A DNA stretch of 24,393 bases from DATBWZ01 sp036514535 (GTDB taxonomy: Bacteria > JAMCPX01 > DATBWZ01): contig DATBWZ010000054.1 in NCBI GenBank assembly GCA_036514535.1, positions 1-24,393 on the forward strand, given 5' to 3'. A model generated the notes under the pieces. It ran no database searches. It had not been told where the DNA came from and saw only the letters and a program-made list of their open reading frames with translations. The translations under genes and the position numbers were made by a program. This document shows, one piece after another, positions 8,637 through 16,363 of this stretch; position 1 is the first letter of the stretch, and every line of letters begins with the position of its first letter.

Positions 8637-10291
8637 AGAAACTTTCGCTGATAATAGAAATTGTTTTAGGATTTTTACTATTGGCTGGACCAGTGTTTAG
8701 CGCGGACAAAAAACTCCCTGTAGTTAAAGGCAAGGAAATAGTCGCCACGGTTAACAATGAACCCATAACCGCAGATGAATTCAACAGCGCTATTTCATCT
8801 TTCCATTCAGAAATGCCCAAGGGAAAGTCCGCATCAAAAATAGATTACTCAAAGATACTTGACCGTCTCGTAAATATAAAACTTGTTGTCCAGGAGGCGC
8901 ATAAGATAGGGATTGACGAACTGCCGGAGATAAAAGAAATGAACGGGACATATTCAAATGTTATTCTCAGGGAGCTTCTGGTAGAAGATCATTTAAAAAA
9001 TATAAAGCCCGATGAAGCGGAGGTCGCAAAGATCTATAAAAAAACCGTCAAGGAATACAAGATAAAATCGGTAATCTTTGAAAAAGAAGATGACGCAAAA
9101 AAAATGAAAGGAGAAATAAAAAACAACAAAAATTTTGATGAAATAACAAAAAAATACATCAAAGACAATAAAGCGAAAAGCGATGAACAGGAGAACTACA
9201 TAAAAAACCAGGACATACTGCCGGAGATGATAAAAATTCTTTCAAAAATGAAAACCGGCTCTGTAAGCGAGGTTGTTCCCATAAAATCCGGTTTTGTTGT
9301 TTTTCAACTAAAGGATGTTCGTTTCCCGGAAAACGCCGAGGCGAGAAAATCGGCAAGAGACGAGGTTCTCACAAATAAAAAAGCCAAGGGAAGGATTAAC
9401 TACAACAATCAGTTAAAAAAACAATATGTGAAAATAAATGAAAAATTGCTTAAAAACCTGGACTATGAATCCCCCAAACCAGGATTTCAAACCCTGTTGA
9501 AAGACAAAAGGGTCGTTGCTGAAGTTGAAGGGGAAAAACCTGTAACGGTCGGAGATTTGAGCGAAAACATCAAACAAAAATTTTATCACGGAGTAGATAC
9601 TGCTATTAAAAATAAAAAAATCAACAATAAAAAAACTGAAATATTGGATGAAATGATTTATAAGCAGGTATTAACAAAAGAAGCATTTAAAAAGGGGATT
9701 GACAAGACAGAAAAATACAAGAACATGGTCAGGGAATATGAGGATTCAATTATCTTTGGTGCGTTTTTACAAAAAGCAATAGTCCCTGAAATAAAGATCA
9801 AGGAAGAGGAATTGAAAAAATACTACAATACTAATATCACCGATTATACATCATCGGAGATGATAAAGATCAACAGCATTGTCTTTGCAAAAAAAGAAGA
9901 TGCAGATAATGCATTGGAAAAACTAAGAAAGGGCACCGATTTTAAATGGATAAAGGATAACGCTAATGGTCAGGTGGACAGAAATACCGAGGGGATACTG
10001 ACATTTGAAAATAATGTTCTGACCATCAAAAGTTTGTCCGAAGACTTAAAAAAAGCTGTAGCCGGAACAAAATCCGGCGATTTCAGGCTTTACGAAGACT
10101 CTCAAAACAAATATGTTTATGTTCTTTACATACAGGAGGTGTACCCTCCCGTCATAGAGCCATTTGAAGAAGTCAAAAAAACAATAGAAAATAAAGTGAT
10201 ACGTGATAAGATGAATACAATCTTTGAAGAGTGGATAAAAAAACTTAGAGAAGCTTCAGACATCAAAATTCATTTGACAGATTTTAATTAG
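8633..10291 (+). CDS. Periplasmic parvulin-type peptidyl-prolyl isomerase / chaperone, tandemly duplicated
   Basis: The 552-residue protein has a signal peptide ending VFSA (residues 1-24). Two copies of a SurA/PrsA-like plan follow. Copy 1 has an N-terminal chaperone segment from about 35 (ATVNNEPITADEF, LVNIKLVVQEAHKIGI) and a rotamase-like region about 130-235 (SVIFEKEDDAKK, LSKMKTGSVSEVV, SGFVVFQLKDV). Copy 2 has AEVEGEKPVTVGDL from about 295, YKQVLTKEAFKKGI, and a rotamase-like region about 395-510 (NSIVFAKKEDADNA, VLYIQEVYPP). Both rotamase parts look divergent, so chaperone activity may outweigh isomerase activity. The start overlaps the upstream stop (ATGA). It directly precedes two multihaem cytochromes, which fits a dedicated folding factor for them or for the barrel (inference). 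The very high lysine content is notable. Confidence 0.8.
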   Translation: MKKLSLIIEIVLGFLLLAGPVFSADKKLPVVKGKEIVATVNNEPITADEFNSAISSFHSEMPKGKSASKIDYSKILDRLVNIKLVVQEAHKIGIDELPEIKEMNGTYSNVILRELLVEDHLKNIKPDEAEVAKIYKKTVKEYKIKSVIFEKEDDAKKMKGEIKNNKNFDEITKKYIKDNKAKSDEQENYIKNQDILPEMIKILSKMKTGSVSEVVPIKSGFVVFQLKDVRFPENAEARKSARDEVLTNKKAKGRINYNNQLKKQYVKINEKLLKNLDYESPKPGFQTLLKDKRVVAEVEGEKPVTVGDLSENIKQKFYHGVDTAIKNKKINNKKTEILDEMIYKQVLTKEAFKKGIDKTEKYKNMVREYEDSIIFGAFLQKAIVPEIKIKEEELKKYYNTNITDYTSSEMIKINSIVFAKKEDADNALEKLRKGTDFKWIKDNANGQVDRNTEGILTFENNVLTIKSLSEDLKKAVAGTKSGDFRLYEDSQNKYVYVLYIQEVYPPVIEPFEEVKKTIENKVIRDKMNTIFEEWIKKLREASDIKIHLTDFN

Positions 10292-10327
10292 TAAATGTAT
10301 ATAGGAAGGTAAAGGGCGTGCGGGATT

Positions 10328-12304
10328 ATGCCGTTAACAGCAAAATATAAGATTTCACTATTGTTAACATTTTTTTTCCTCTCTGGAATATTTTTCTATG
10401 CTTTAACCGATACTGCGATAGCGGCACGGAAAAAGTTTAAGAGCAGGGATTGCCTTGATTGCCACCAGAAGTTCGAAGAAAAATACATGAACATGAAAAA
10501 TGTCCATCCAATTCTCAAAAAAGACAGATGCGAAGACTGCCACATGAGGCATGGAATAATTCCTAAACTAATAATGAAAAAAGAAGGCAACGATCTCTGC
10601 CTCACATGCCACGACAAAAAAAAGATCGGCATGGACAAAGCAAAAGTCCACACAGCCCTGAAGGCAGGGAAATGCATCACCTGCCATAATCCGCACGCAT
10701 CCCAGGCAAAACACCTTCTTAAAGAAGAAGGCAGCAGTCTATGTTACAAGTGCCATAAAAAAGAAAACTATGAAAAGAAATCAGTGCACAAGGTATTAAT
10801 TTCAGACGGTTGCATAGCATGTCACCTGTCTCATAGCGCCGATGAAAACAACCTTCTTATAAAGGCGACTATCCCACTTTGTATTTCCTGCCATGACAGC
10901 AATAAATCATCCTTTAAAAAGGTTCATGGAAACTACCCCGTTGAAAAATCATCCTGCGTAACCTGCCATAGCCCGCATTCATCATCCCAGCCAAAACTGC
11001 TGAAAACAATCGCCCACAATCCTGTTGCAGAAGGAATCTGCGATGCATGTCATGTTGCTCCCACATCGGAGAAGCCGTTCAGCGTTACTCAGGAAGGCAG
11101 CGCCCTTTGCTACCAGTGCCACGATGCCTCAACCCTGAAAGCTGGCGGCAGCATTGAGCATGTTCCGTTCCAGGAAGGAAGCTGTCTTTTCTGCCACAAT
11201 CCACATACCTCGGAGAATCCGCGCCTGCTCGTGCTGGAGGGGAATAACCTCTGTCTGAGTTGTCACACCGAGAAAGGGGTTAAATCAGCGGTTCCTCATG
11301 GCGCAGTTGAAAGCGGCGCAGGATGCATTTCCTGCCATTTGCCCCATGCTGCCAGCACGCCTAAACTTTTGCGGGCAAAGGATGGGGAATTGTGTTTTGA
11401 ATGCCATACGGATCTAAAAAATCTTCAGAAAGCCCAAAATGTTCATATGCCTTTTTCTGAAAACATGTGTGTTTCGTGCCATGATCCGCACGGCTCAAAT
11501 TTAGATTTTATCCTTAAAGATAGAACCAACAAAATTTGTTACTCCTGCCACACCGATGCCGAGGCAAAGTTCATAAAAACGGTTACCCATAGCCCTGTAA
11601 TTAATGGTTTTTGCAATTCATGTCACAATCCTCACGGCTCGGATAACAGGTATTTTCTCAAAGAAAAAGACGCGCTGTTGTGCGCAAAATGTCATGGTGA
11701 ATTGCTAAAAGAGACCGCGGGCAGCGCCACCCACAAACCATTCAAGGATGGGAACTGCCTTACATGCCACGATGCTCACGGAAGCGATATCTCCGGAATG
11801 ATCCTTAAAAAACAGGATACGCTCTGTTTATCATGTCATTCAAGTTTTAACAAGGAAATAACCGCCGCAAAAAGCAAGCATTCCCCTGTCCTTTCCGGAG
11901 AGTGCACAAAATGCCACAGCCCGCATAAAGCAATCTTGCGGAGGCTACTCCTGGCAAACAGTCCCGATCTATGTCTGACCTGCCATAAAGATCTGAAGAC
12001 AAAGATAGAGAAGGAGAAGGTGCATCCGCCGGCAGGGGGAGATTGTCTGAGATGCCATAAGCCTCATTTTTCGGCTCCAGCATCTCTTCTTGTTAAATCC
12101 GTGCAGACACTATGCGGGGAATGCCATGATTACAAGAATGCATCTTTTAAGAAGGCTCACATTAATATTGACGCCAAATCCATTAATTGCGTAAAATGCC
12201 ACAGCCCGCACACATCAAAGGATCCAAAATTATTCAAGGAATTCATGCATCCGCCATTTGCTGAAAGAGAGTGCGAAAACTGCCACATGGTTGAAAAGAA
12301 ATGA
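10328..12304 (+). CDS. 26-haem c-type cytochrome (doubled-CXXCH family)
   Basis: The 658-residue exported protein has a signal sequence (about 1-33, ending AIAA) and 26 CXXCH haem-attachment motifs by direct count, about one per 25 residues. Motifs alternate in a doubled-CXXCH repeat of roughly 50 residues: L-C-x-x-C-H, a linker with a His (VH, TH or AH), then G-x-C-x-x-C-H-x-P-H-x-S and a Leu pair. The repeated PH and linker His residues can supply the distal ligands for bis-His haems. No other catalytic domain is present, so the protein looks like an electron wire or store in the periplasm or outside the cell. The ribosome-binding site is poor (CGGGA very close to ATG 10328) and an in-frame TAA at 10310 prevents a longer start. 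The stop overlaps the ATG of the second cytochrome. Haem loading needs a cytochrome c maturation system located elsewhere. Confidence 0.92.
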   Translation: MPLTAKYKISLLLTFFFLSGIFFYALTDTAIAARKKFKSRDCLDCHQKFEEKYMNMKNVHPILKKDRCEDCHMRHGIIPKLIMKKEGNDLCLTCHDKKKIGMDKAKVHTALKAGKCITCHNPHASQAKHLLKEEGSSLCYKCHKKENYEKKSVHKVLISDGCIACHLSHSADENNLLIKATIPLCISCHDSNKSSFKKVHGNYPVEKSSCVTCHSPHSSSQPKLLKTIAHNPVAEGICDACHVAPTSEKPFSVTQEGSALCYQCHDASTLKAGGSIEHVPFQEGSCLFCHNPHTSENPRLLVLEGNNLCLSCHTEKGVKSAVPHGAVESGAGCISCHLPHAASTPKLLRAKDGELCFECHTDLKNLQKAQNVHMPFSENMCVSCHDPHGSNLDFILKDRTNKICYSCHTDAEAKFIKTVTHSPVINGFCNSCHNPHGSDNRYFLKEKDALLCAKCHGELLKETAGSATHKPFKDGNCLTCHDAHGSDISGMILKKQDTLCLSCHSSFNKEITAAKSKHSPVLSGECTKCHSPHKAILRRLLLANSPDLCLTCHKDLKTKIEKEKVHPPAGGDCLRCHKPHFSAPASLLVKSVQTLCGECHDYKNASFKKAHINIDAKSINCVKCHSPHTSKDPKLFKEFMHPPFAERECENCHMVEKK

Positions 12305-13578
12305 AGAACAACTACATAATAAAATACAGATTTTTATTTTTGTTCATGGTAATTATTTTTATTGCCGGGCTGGCTTACTCACAAAACAACCTCAGGCTAA
12401 AACCCGGAGCAAAAGGTGAGATATGTCTGAAATGCCATGTTAATTTTCAAAAGAAAATCAAAAGATCTTTTGTTCATACTCCGGTAAAAACAGGGAATTG
12501 TTCGGCCTGCCATGATCCTCATACATCATCCCACGAAAAGATGCTGGCTGACAACACCAGGGAAATCTGCTACAAATGCCACAAATCAGTAATACCAGAA
12601 AAGGCGGTAAGCACTCATAAGGTTGTCGTGGAAGGCAATTGTTTAAATTGTCATGATCCGCACGGCTCAAATAACAGGTTCAATCTCATAAAAGCAGGAA
12701 ACGATCTCTGTTTTAGCTGTCACAAAGAGATGGGCGAATCATTTACAAAAGTTAAATTTAAGCATAATCCTGTGGCAAAAAGTTGTCTCAACTGCCACAA
12801 TCCGCACGCATCCGCAAAATCCGGAGCCCTGTTGAAAGACACAGTACCCTCTCTCTGCATAAAATGCCACCAGACCAGCAAACCTGAGTTTGCGCAACGG
12901 CACTCAAATTACCCTGTAGCAAAAGCAAACTGCACCAGCTGCCATAACCCGCATGGTTCCGACAAGGCAACGCTGTTATTTACTAATGTGCATAAGCCCT
13001 TTATCAATAAGATGTGCAACCAATGCCACCAGGAACCCAATTCCCCTGCCCCGTTAAAGGTCAAAAAAGAGGGAATAGACTTATGCAAGGGGTGTCACAG
13101 CAATATGGTCAACGAAATATTTTACAAAAATAAAATACACTGGCCGGCTGGCAGCAAAAAGAGCTGTCAGGAGTGCCACACACCTCACGCTTCTATAGAA
13201 AAAGCCCTGCTTAAAAAACCAATGATTGAGGTCTGCGGCAAGTGCCATGCAGATACCATTGAAAGACAGAAAAAAGCGCCTAAAATGCATGAACCTGTAA
13301 AAGAGGGGAACTGCACCGCCTGTCATAATCCTCATTCCTCAAATAATATTCTGCTTATACAGCAACCCGGTATAATTGAATTATGCGGCACCTGCCATGA
13401 ATGGCAGAAGCATGTAACGCACCCAATCGGTGAAAAATTCATTGACCCAAGAAATAAAAACCTCACAGTTGACTGCCTGAGCTGCCACAGATCGCACGGG
13501 ACTGAATACAAAAACATGCTCCATTTTGCAACAGTCTCCCAAATGTGCACGCAGTGCCACAAGGAATACCAGAGGTGA
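12301..13578 (+). CDS. 16-haem c-type cytochrome (doubled-CXXCH family)
   Basis: The 425-residue protein has an N-terminal hydrophobic leader (about 8-27, ending LAYS) and 16 CXXCH motifs by direct count. The repeat architecture matches the upstream 26-haem protein, and some blocks are close: CHNPHGSDNRYFLKE there and CHDPHGSNNRFNLIK here. The two are likely duplicated relatives of different length. The gene starts inside the upstream stop (ATGA, 4-base overlap), so the two cytochromes are translationally coupled and probably made in a fixed ratio. The leader could be cleaved or kept as a membrane anchor; I cannot decide. No quinol-oxidising or terminal reductase domain is visible, so it most likely passes electrons between partners. 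An NHL propeller gene starts 5 bases after its stop. Confidence 0.92.
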   Translation: MKNNYIIKYRFLFLFMVIIFIAGLAYSQNNLRLKPGAKGEICLKCHVNFQKKIKRSFVHTPVKTGNCSACHDPHTSSHEKMLADNTREICYKCHKSVIPEKAVSTHKVVVEGNCLNCHDPHGSNNRFNLIKAGNDLCFSCHKEMGESFTKVKFKHNPVAKSCLNCHNPHASAKSGALLKDTVPSLCIKCHQTSKPEFAQRHSNYPVAKANCTSCHNPHGSDKATLLFTNVHKPFINKMCNQCHQEPNSPAPLKVKKEGIDLCKGCHSNMVNEIFYKNKIHWPAGSKKSCQECHTPHASIEKALLKKPMIEVCGKCHADTIERQKKAPKMHEPVKEGNCTACHNPHSSNNILLIQQPGIIELCGTCHEWQKHVTHPIGEKFIDPRNKNLTVDCLSCHRSHGTEYKNMLHFATVSQMCTQCHKEYQR

Positions 13579-13582
13579 GAAA

Positions 13583-14488
13583 ATGGTAAAATTTTTGATA
13601 AATCTCTTTTTTGTAATCAGCATGCTGTTTGCTCCATTGAAATCTTTCGGCGCTGAACCAGTAAAAGTCACATATATCGCATCAATATATTTTGACAGCA
13701 AAGGAAGCGGGCTTAAATTGCCGGAAGGAATTGCATGCAATGAAAAGTTGCTCCTTGTTGCCGACACTGGCAATAACCGTTTACTGCGCTATATCATTGA
13801 AAATAATGCAATCAAGGGCGGGGAGGAAATCAAGTTGCCTGAATTGTCCTACCCCATACGGGTGCAGGTAAATTCCAGAGGCGAAATATTCGGCATTGAC
13901 AGCAAACAGCGCCGCATAGCGCGCCTGAATCCTGAGGGCGCGTTACTGGGTTTTATTGAGCTAAAAGAAATGCCCTCTCCGGAAGCCTTTATGCCAAGGA
14001 GTTTTAAAATAGGATATGCGGATAATATATATGTTCTGGATATATTATCTGAGCGCGTAGTCATAATTGACTTAGAGGGCAAATATCAAAAACAGATAGA
14101 ATTCCCCAAAAACTACGGGTTTTTCTCGGATCTGGCAATTGATTCAAAAGGCGGTATTTTATTAATGGATACAGTTGGGTCAATGGTATACCGTGCATCT
14201 AAAGACTCCAAGAGTTTCTCCCCTGTAACCGGAAATCTTAAGGAATATGCTAATTTCCCGACAGGTATAACCACTGATAATACCGGGGGCATATATTTAG
14301 TTGATCAGAACAGCGGCGGCATACTAATTCTGGGGCAGGACGGTTCTTTCCAGACGCGTCTTTTGAGCTTCGGATGGGATGAGGGATTTCTCAATTACCC
14401 CACACAGTTGTGCATCAATGGAGAAGGCAAGATGTTTATCACGGACAGGAACAATAACAGGATCCAGATATTCTCTTTAGTCAAATAA
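13583..14488 (+). CDS. Exported NHL-repeat beta-propeller protein
   Basis: The 301-residue product begins at ATG 13583, not at the upstream in-frame ATG 13526. The later start has a strong AGAGGTGAG site at 13571-13579 and opens directly with a signal peptide (MVKFLINLFF to KSFGAEP). The mature protein has about six NHL-type blades: LPEGIACNEKLLLVADTGNN, YPIRVQVNSRGEIFGIDS, then similar segments to FINYPTQL-like and MFITDRNNNRIQIF at the end. NHL propellers bind proteins or ligands and often accompany multihaem cytochromes in metal-reducing bacteria. It lies 5 bases after the 16-haem cytochrome, so co-expression is likely. It could serve as a docking or assembly partner; no catalytic residues are identifiable. 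No terminator is obvious after it. Confidence 0.8.
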   Translation: MVKFLINLFFVISMLFAPLKSFGAEPVKVTYIASIYFDSKGSGLKLPEGIACNEKLLLVADTGNNRLLRYIIENNAIKGGEEIKLPELSYPIRVQVNSRGEIFGIDSKQRRIARLNPEGALLGFIELKEMPSPEAFMPRSFKIGYADNIYVLDILSERVVIIDLEGKYQKQIEFPKNYGFFSDLAIDSKGGILLMDTVGSMVYRASKDSKSFSPVTGNLKEYANFPTGITTDNTGGIYLVDQNSGGILILGQDGSFQTRLLSFGWDEGFLNYPTQLCINGEGKMFITDRNNNRIQIFSLVK

Positions 14489-14531
14489 AGCGATTGAATT
14501 AAAAAATCTAATTAAATGTAACAAATATCTC

Positions 14532-14559
14532 TTGACAGATAATTTCTTTGTGATATTTT
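14532..14559 (+). promoter_or_regulatory. Sigma70-type promoter with extended -10 for the collagen-like propeller lipoprotein
   Basis: A perfect TTGACA (14532-14537) lies 16 bases before TATTTT (14554-14559), which is preceded by TG-A (14551-14553), an extended -10. The predicted start near 14566 leaves a leader of about 27 bases containing the ribosome-binding site AGGAGGT at 14580-14586, 6 bases before ATG 14593. Both signals are strong, implying high expression. Confidence 0.7.
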
Positions 14560-14592
14560 CAGAACAAGTTAAAAAATTCAGGAGGTGTTTAT

Positions 14593-15966
14593 ATGATGAA
14601 AAAATTTATGGTACTAATTTTTGCAGCAACGCTTTTTGCATCATGTGAGGGACCAACAGGGCCGGCTGGCGCTGCTGGCGCAAAGGGAGACCAGGGAGAC
14701 GGTGGAACCCCGGGTGCGCCCGGACCAACCCTTCCGTCAGTAACATGGGTGAATCCTGAGCCAGGAGATGTGGATGTGGCGCTGGATACCGTAATCAGGG
14801 CTTCATTTACAAAGGCAATGAATGCAGCAACAATTACTCCATCAACATTCACGCTTGCCACAGGAAGCACATCGGTTGCAGGAACAGTTTCATACAATCC
14901 AGGCTCAAAAACAGCCTATTTCACCCCATCTGCGTCGTTGAGCGCATTTGCTTATTACACAGCAACACTGACAACAGGGGTTAAGGATTCGGAAGGTAAT
15001 GCGCTATCTTCAGCTTATACCTGGTCATTCACGACCGGAGGCTCTTATGCGCCATCCAGGCTATATGTGGCAAACATTAATGGCAGTTCAATCACAGTAT
15101 ATAACAATGCAGGAGCTGCAAATGGAAATGTATTTCAGGACAGGATTATAGTAGGCGGCTCCACTACATTGAATGCTCCAAATGGAATCTGGATTGATTC
15201 AGCGTCTGACCGCTTGTATATTAGCAGCCAGGGCAACGTATCCCTCCTTGTATTTAACAATGCAAGCACTGTAACCGGGAATATCGCTCCTGCTCGCACT
15301 ATCACAGGAGCAAATACCTTACTAGACTGGAATCGTGAATTATGGCTTGACTCAGCATCTGATAAGCTCTATGTGACTAACTGTGCCGGCAATAACATAC
15401 TTGTATTTAACAATGCAAGCATTGCAACCGGAAACATAGCTCCATCACGCAATATCTCAGGAGGATCTACTACTTTAAGTTGTCCTTCAGCGCTATGGCT
15501 TGATTCAGCATCTGACAGGCTTTATATCGCTAATATGGGGGGAAATAACATACTTGTGTTTGATAGCGCAAGCACTGCAACCGGAAACATAGCTCCTGCC
15601 CGCACTATCTCAGGAGGATTGCTGGAACCAGCAGATGTATGGCTTGACTCCTTATCAGACCGCCTCTATGTAAGCAACCTTTCCAACAATAGCGTCGTTG
15701 TATATAATAATGCAAGCACTGCAACCGGAGCTATTACTCCTGCACGCACTATCGCCGGAGCGAATACCACTTTTAACGGCACATACGGGATCTGGCTTGA
15801 CTCTTCTTCCGATAGGCTATATGTTGCTAACGTTTATAATAATTCCATACTTGTATTTAACAATGCAAGCGCTGCAGATGGCAACATTGCTCCATCACGC
15901 ACCATTGTAGGCGCAAATACAGCACTCAATTACCCTGTAAGATTGTGGCTTGACAGCGGTCAGTAA
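14593..15966 (+). CDS. Lipoprotein: collagen-like segment, SbsA-type Ig-like domain and six-repeat beta-propeller
   Basis: This 457-residue protein has a signal peptide ending LFASC, with Cys18 as probable lipidation site. Nine Gly-X-Y triplets (20-46) form a short collagen-like stalk. Residues about 49-152 match the bacterial Ig-like/SbsA pattern (PGDVDVALDTVIRASFTKAM, then YTATLTTGVKDSEGN). From residue 156 to the end there are six repeats of 51 residues (the fourth is 48), each with RLYVAN, a strand of the type NNILVFNNAS, GNIAPARTI and LWLDSASD, forming a six-bladed propeller. Everything points to an abundant surface or periplasmic binding protein; ligand unknown. It has its own promoter and terminator, so it is monocistronic, although it sits next to the cytochrome locus. 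Nine triplets is short for a stable collagen helix. Confidence 0.8.
   Translation: MMKKFMVLIFAATLFASCEGPTGPAGAAGAKGDQGDGGTPGAPGPTLPSVTWVNPEPGDVDVALDTVIRASFTKAMNAATITPSTFTLATGSTSVAGTVSYNPGSKTAYFTPSASLSAFAYYTATLTTGVKDSEGNALSSAYTWSFTTGGSYAPSRLYVANINGSSITVYNNAGAANGNVFQDRIIVGGSTTLNAPNGIWIDSASDRLYISSQGNVSLLVFNNASTVTGNIAPARTITGANTLLDWNRELWLDSASDKLYVTNCAGNNILVFNNASIATGNIAPSRNISGGSTTLSCPSALWLDSASDRLYIANMGGNNILVFDSASTATGNIAPARTISGGLLEPADVWLDSLSDRLYVSNLSNNSVVVYNNASTATGAITPARTIAGANTTFNGTYGIWLDSSSDRLYVANVYNNSILVFNNASAADGNIAPSRTIVGANTALNYPVRLWLDSGQ
15058..15963 (+). repeat. Six tandem 153-bp coding repeats
   Basis: Repeats begin at 15058, 15211, 15364, 15517 (144 bp only), 15661 and 15814. Conservation is strong at DNA level in the core, for example TTTAACAATGCAAGC and GCAACCGGAAACATAGCTCC recur with few changes. 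Each repeat encodes one propeller blade. High DNA identity suggests recent amplification or gene conversion. Confidence 0.85.
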
Positions 15967-16011
15967 AATTTAAAGCGTATTGAAATACGCCATTAATATT
16001 CCGTATATTTG

Positions 16012-16041
16012 AAGGCAGGCCGATTATAGCCTGCCTTTTTT
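16012..16041 (+). terminator. Rho-independent terminator of the propeller lipoprotein gene
   Basis: A 9-bp perfect stem (AAGGCAGGC at 16012-16020 and GCCTGCCTT at 16029-16037) with an 8-base loop is followed by a T run to 16041. It closes the single-gene unit that ends at 15966. A smaller hairpin (15975-15990, TGAA loop) precedes it without a T run. Confidence 0.9.
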
Positions 16042-16053
16042 ATTTAGGGCGAC

Positions 16054-16089
16054 CCACTGAAGCACCCCTGCAAAATAAAATTTCAGTGG
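16054..16089 (+). repeat. Inverted repeat overlapping the promoter of the nucleotidyltransferase cassette
   Basis: CCACTGAA (16054-16061) and TTCAGTGG (16082-16089) are a perfect 8-bp inverted repeat with a 20-base spacer. The right arm overlaps the presumed -35 element (16086-16091). It could be an operator bound by a regulator or by the cassette's own product, or the remnant edge of a mobile unit. No protein partner is known from the sequence. Confidence 0.5.
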
Positions 16090-16114
16090 CATTATAGTAT
16101 TAGAATGTTATAAT
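16086..16114 (+). promoter_or_regulatory. Extended -10 promoter giving an almost leaderless transcript
   Basis: GTGGCA (16086-16091) is 17 bases from a perfect TATAAT (16109-16114), itself preceded by TG-T (16106-16108), a full extended -10. Transcription should start near 16121, only about 3 bases before ATG 16124. No Shine-Dalgarno sequence is present, which agrees with leaderless translation. Confidence 0.65.
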
Positions 16115-16123
16115 TCCAGTTAG

Positions 16124-16363
16124 ATGAAAAATAAAACCATTGCAGAAATGAAAATTTTTATTAACAGATGGAGGGACATTGAAAGGTTTGAATTGAAAGA
16201 ACTTCGCAGAAAAACATTCAGAGAGCGTTTTCAGTTAATGTTATCATGCAGACAACTTGCCCAAGATCTGCGTTTAATCAATATAAAGGACAAGAATAAA
16301 GAGTATTATTCTTCACCATCTCGGAACTGGTGCCGACTCAAAAATAAGATAATAAATGGGTAA
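16124..16363 (+). CDS. Small hypothetical protein paired with a nucleotidyltransferase
   Basis: The 79-residue product is highly charged and looks helical (IFINRWRDIERFELKELRRK, then RERFQLMLSCRQLAQDL). It ends with NWCRLKNKI. I do not recognise a defined domain. It overlaps the downstream nucleotidyltransferase gene by 8 bases, so the two are translationally coupled. Small proteins of similar size and makeup commonly precede nucleotidyltransferase-fold genes in toxin-antitoxin-like pairs, but it does not look like the winged-helix AbiEi antitoxin. The start has no ribosome-binding site and follows a -10 element by 9 bases. The later ATG 16148 is an alternative with equally poor signals. Antitoxin or regulatory partner is an inference. 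Confidence 0.6.
   Translation: MKNKTIAEMKIFINRWRDIERFELKELRRKTFRERFQLMLSCRQLAQDLRLINIKDKNKEYYSSPSRNWCRLKNKIING

Noticed and set aside
13526..13582. Earlier in-frame ATG for the NHL protein, overlapping the 16-haem cytochrome
   Set aside because: The extra 19 residues are polar and would bury the signal peptide, while ATG 13583 has an excellent ribosome-binding site.
14589..14897. Open frame of 102 codons on the minus strand opposite the collagen-like lipoprotein
   Set aside because: It is the complement of the Gly-Pro-rich coding segment, has no ribosome-binding site, and the plus-strand gene has strong promoter, start and domain support.
15058..15963. Regular repeats that could suggest a CRISPR-like array
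   Set aside because: The 153-bp units are coding, lack short repeat/spacer structure, and each matches one propeller blade.
15975..15990. Small perfect hairpin with TGAA loop after the propeller lipoprotein
   Set aside because: It has no T run; the stronger hairpin at 16012-16041 explains termination. It may only protect the mRNA 3' end.
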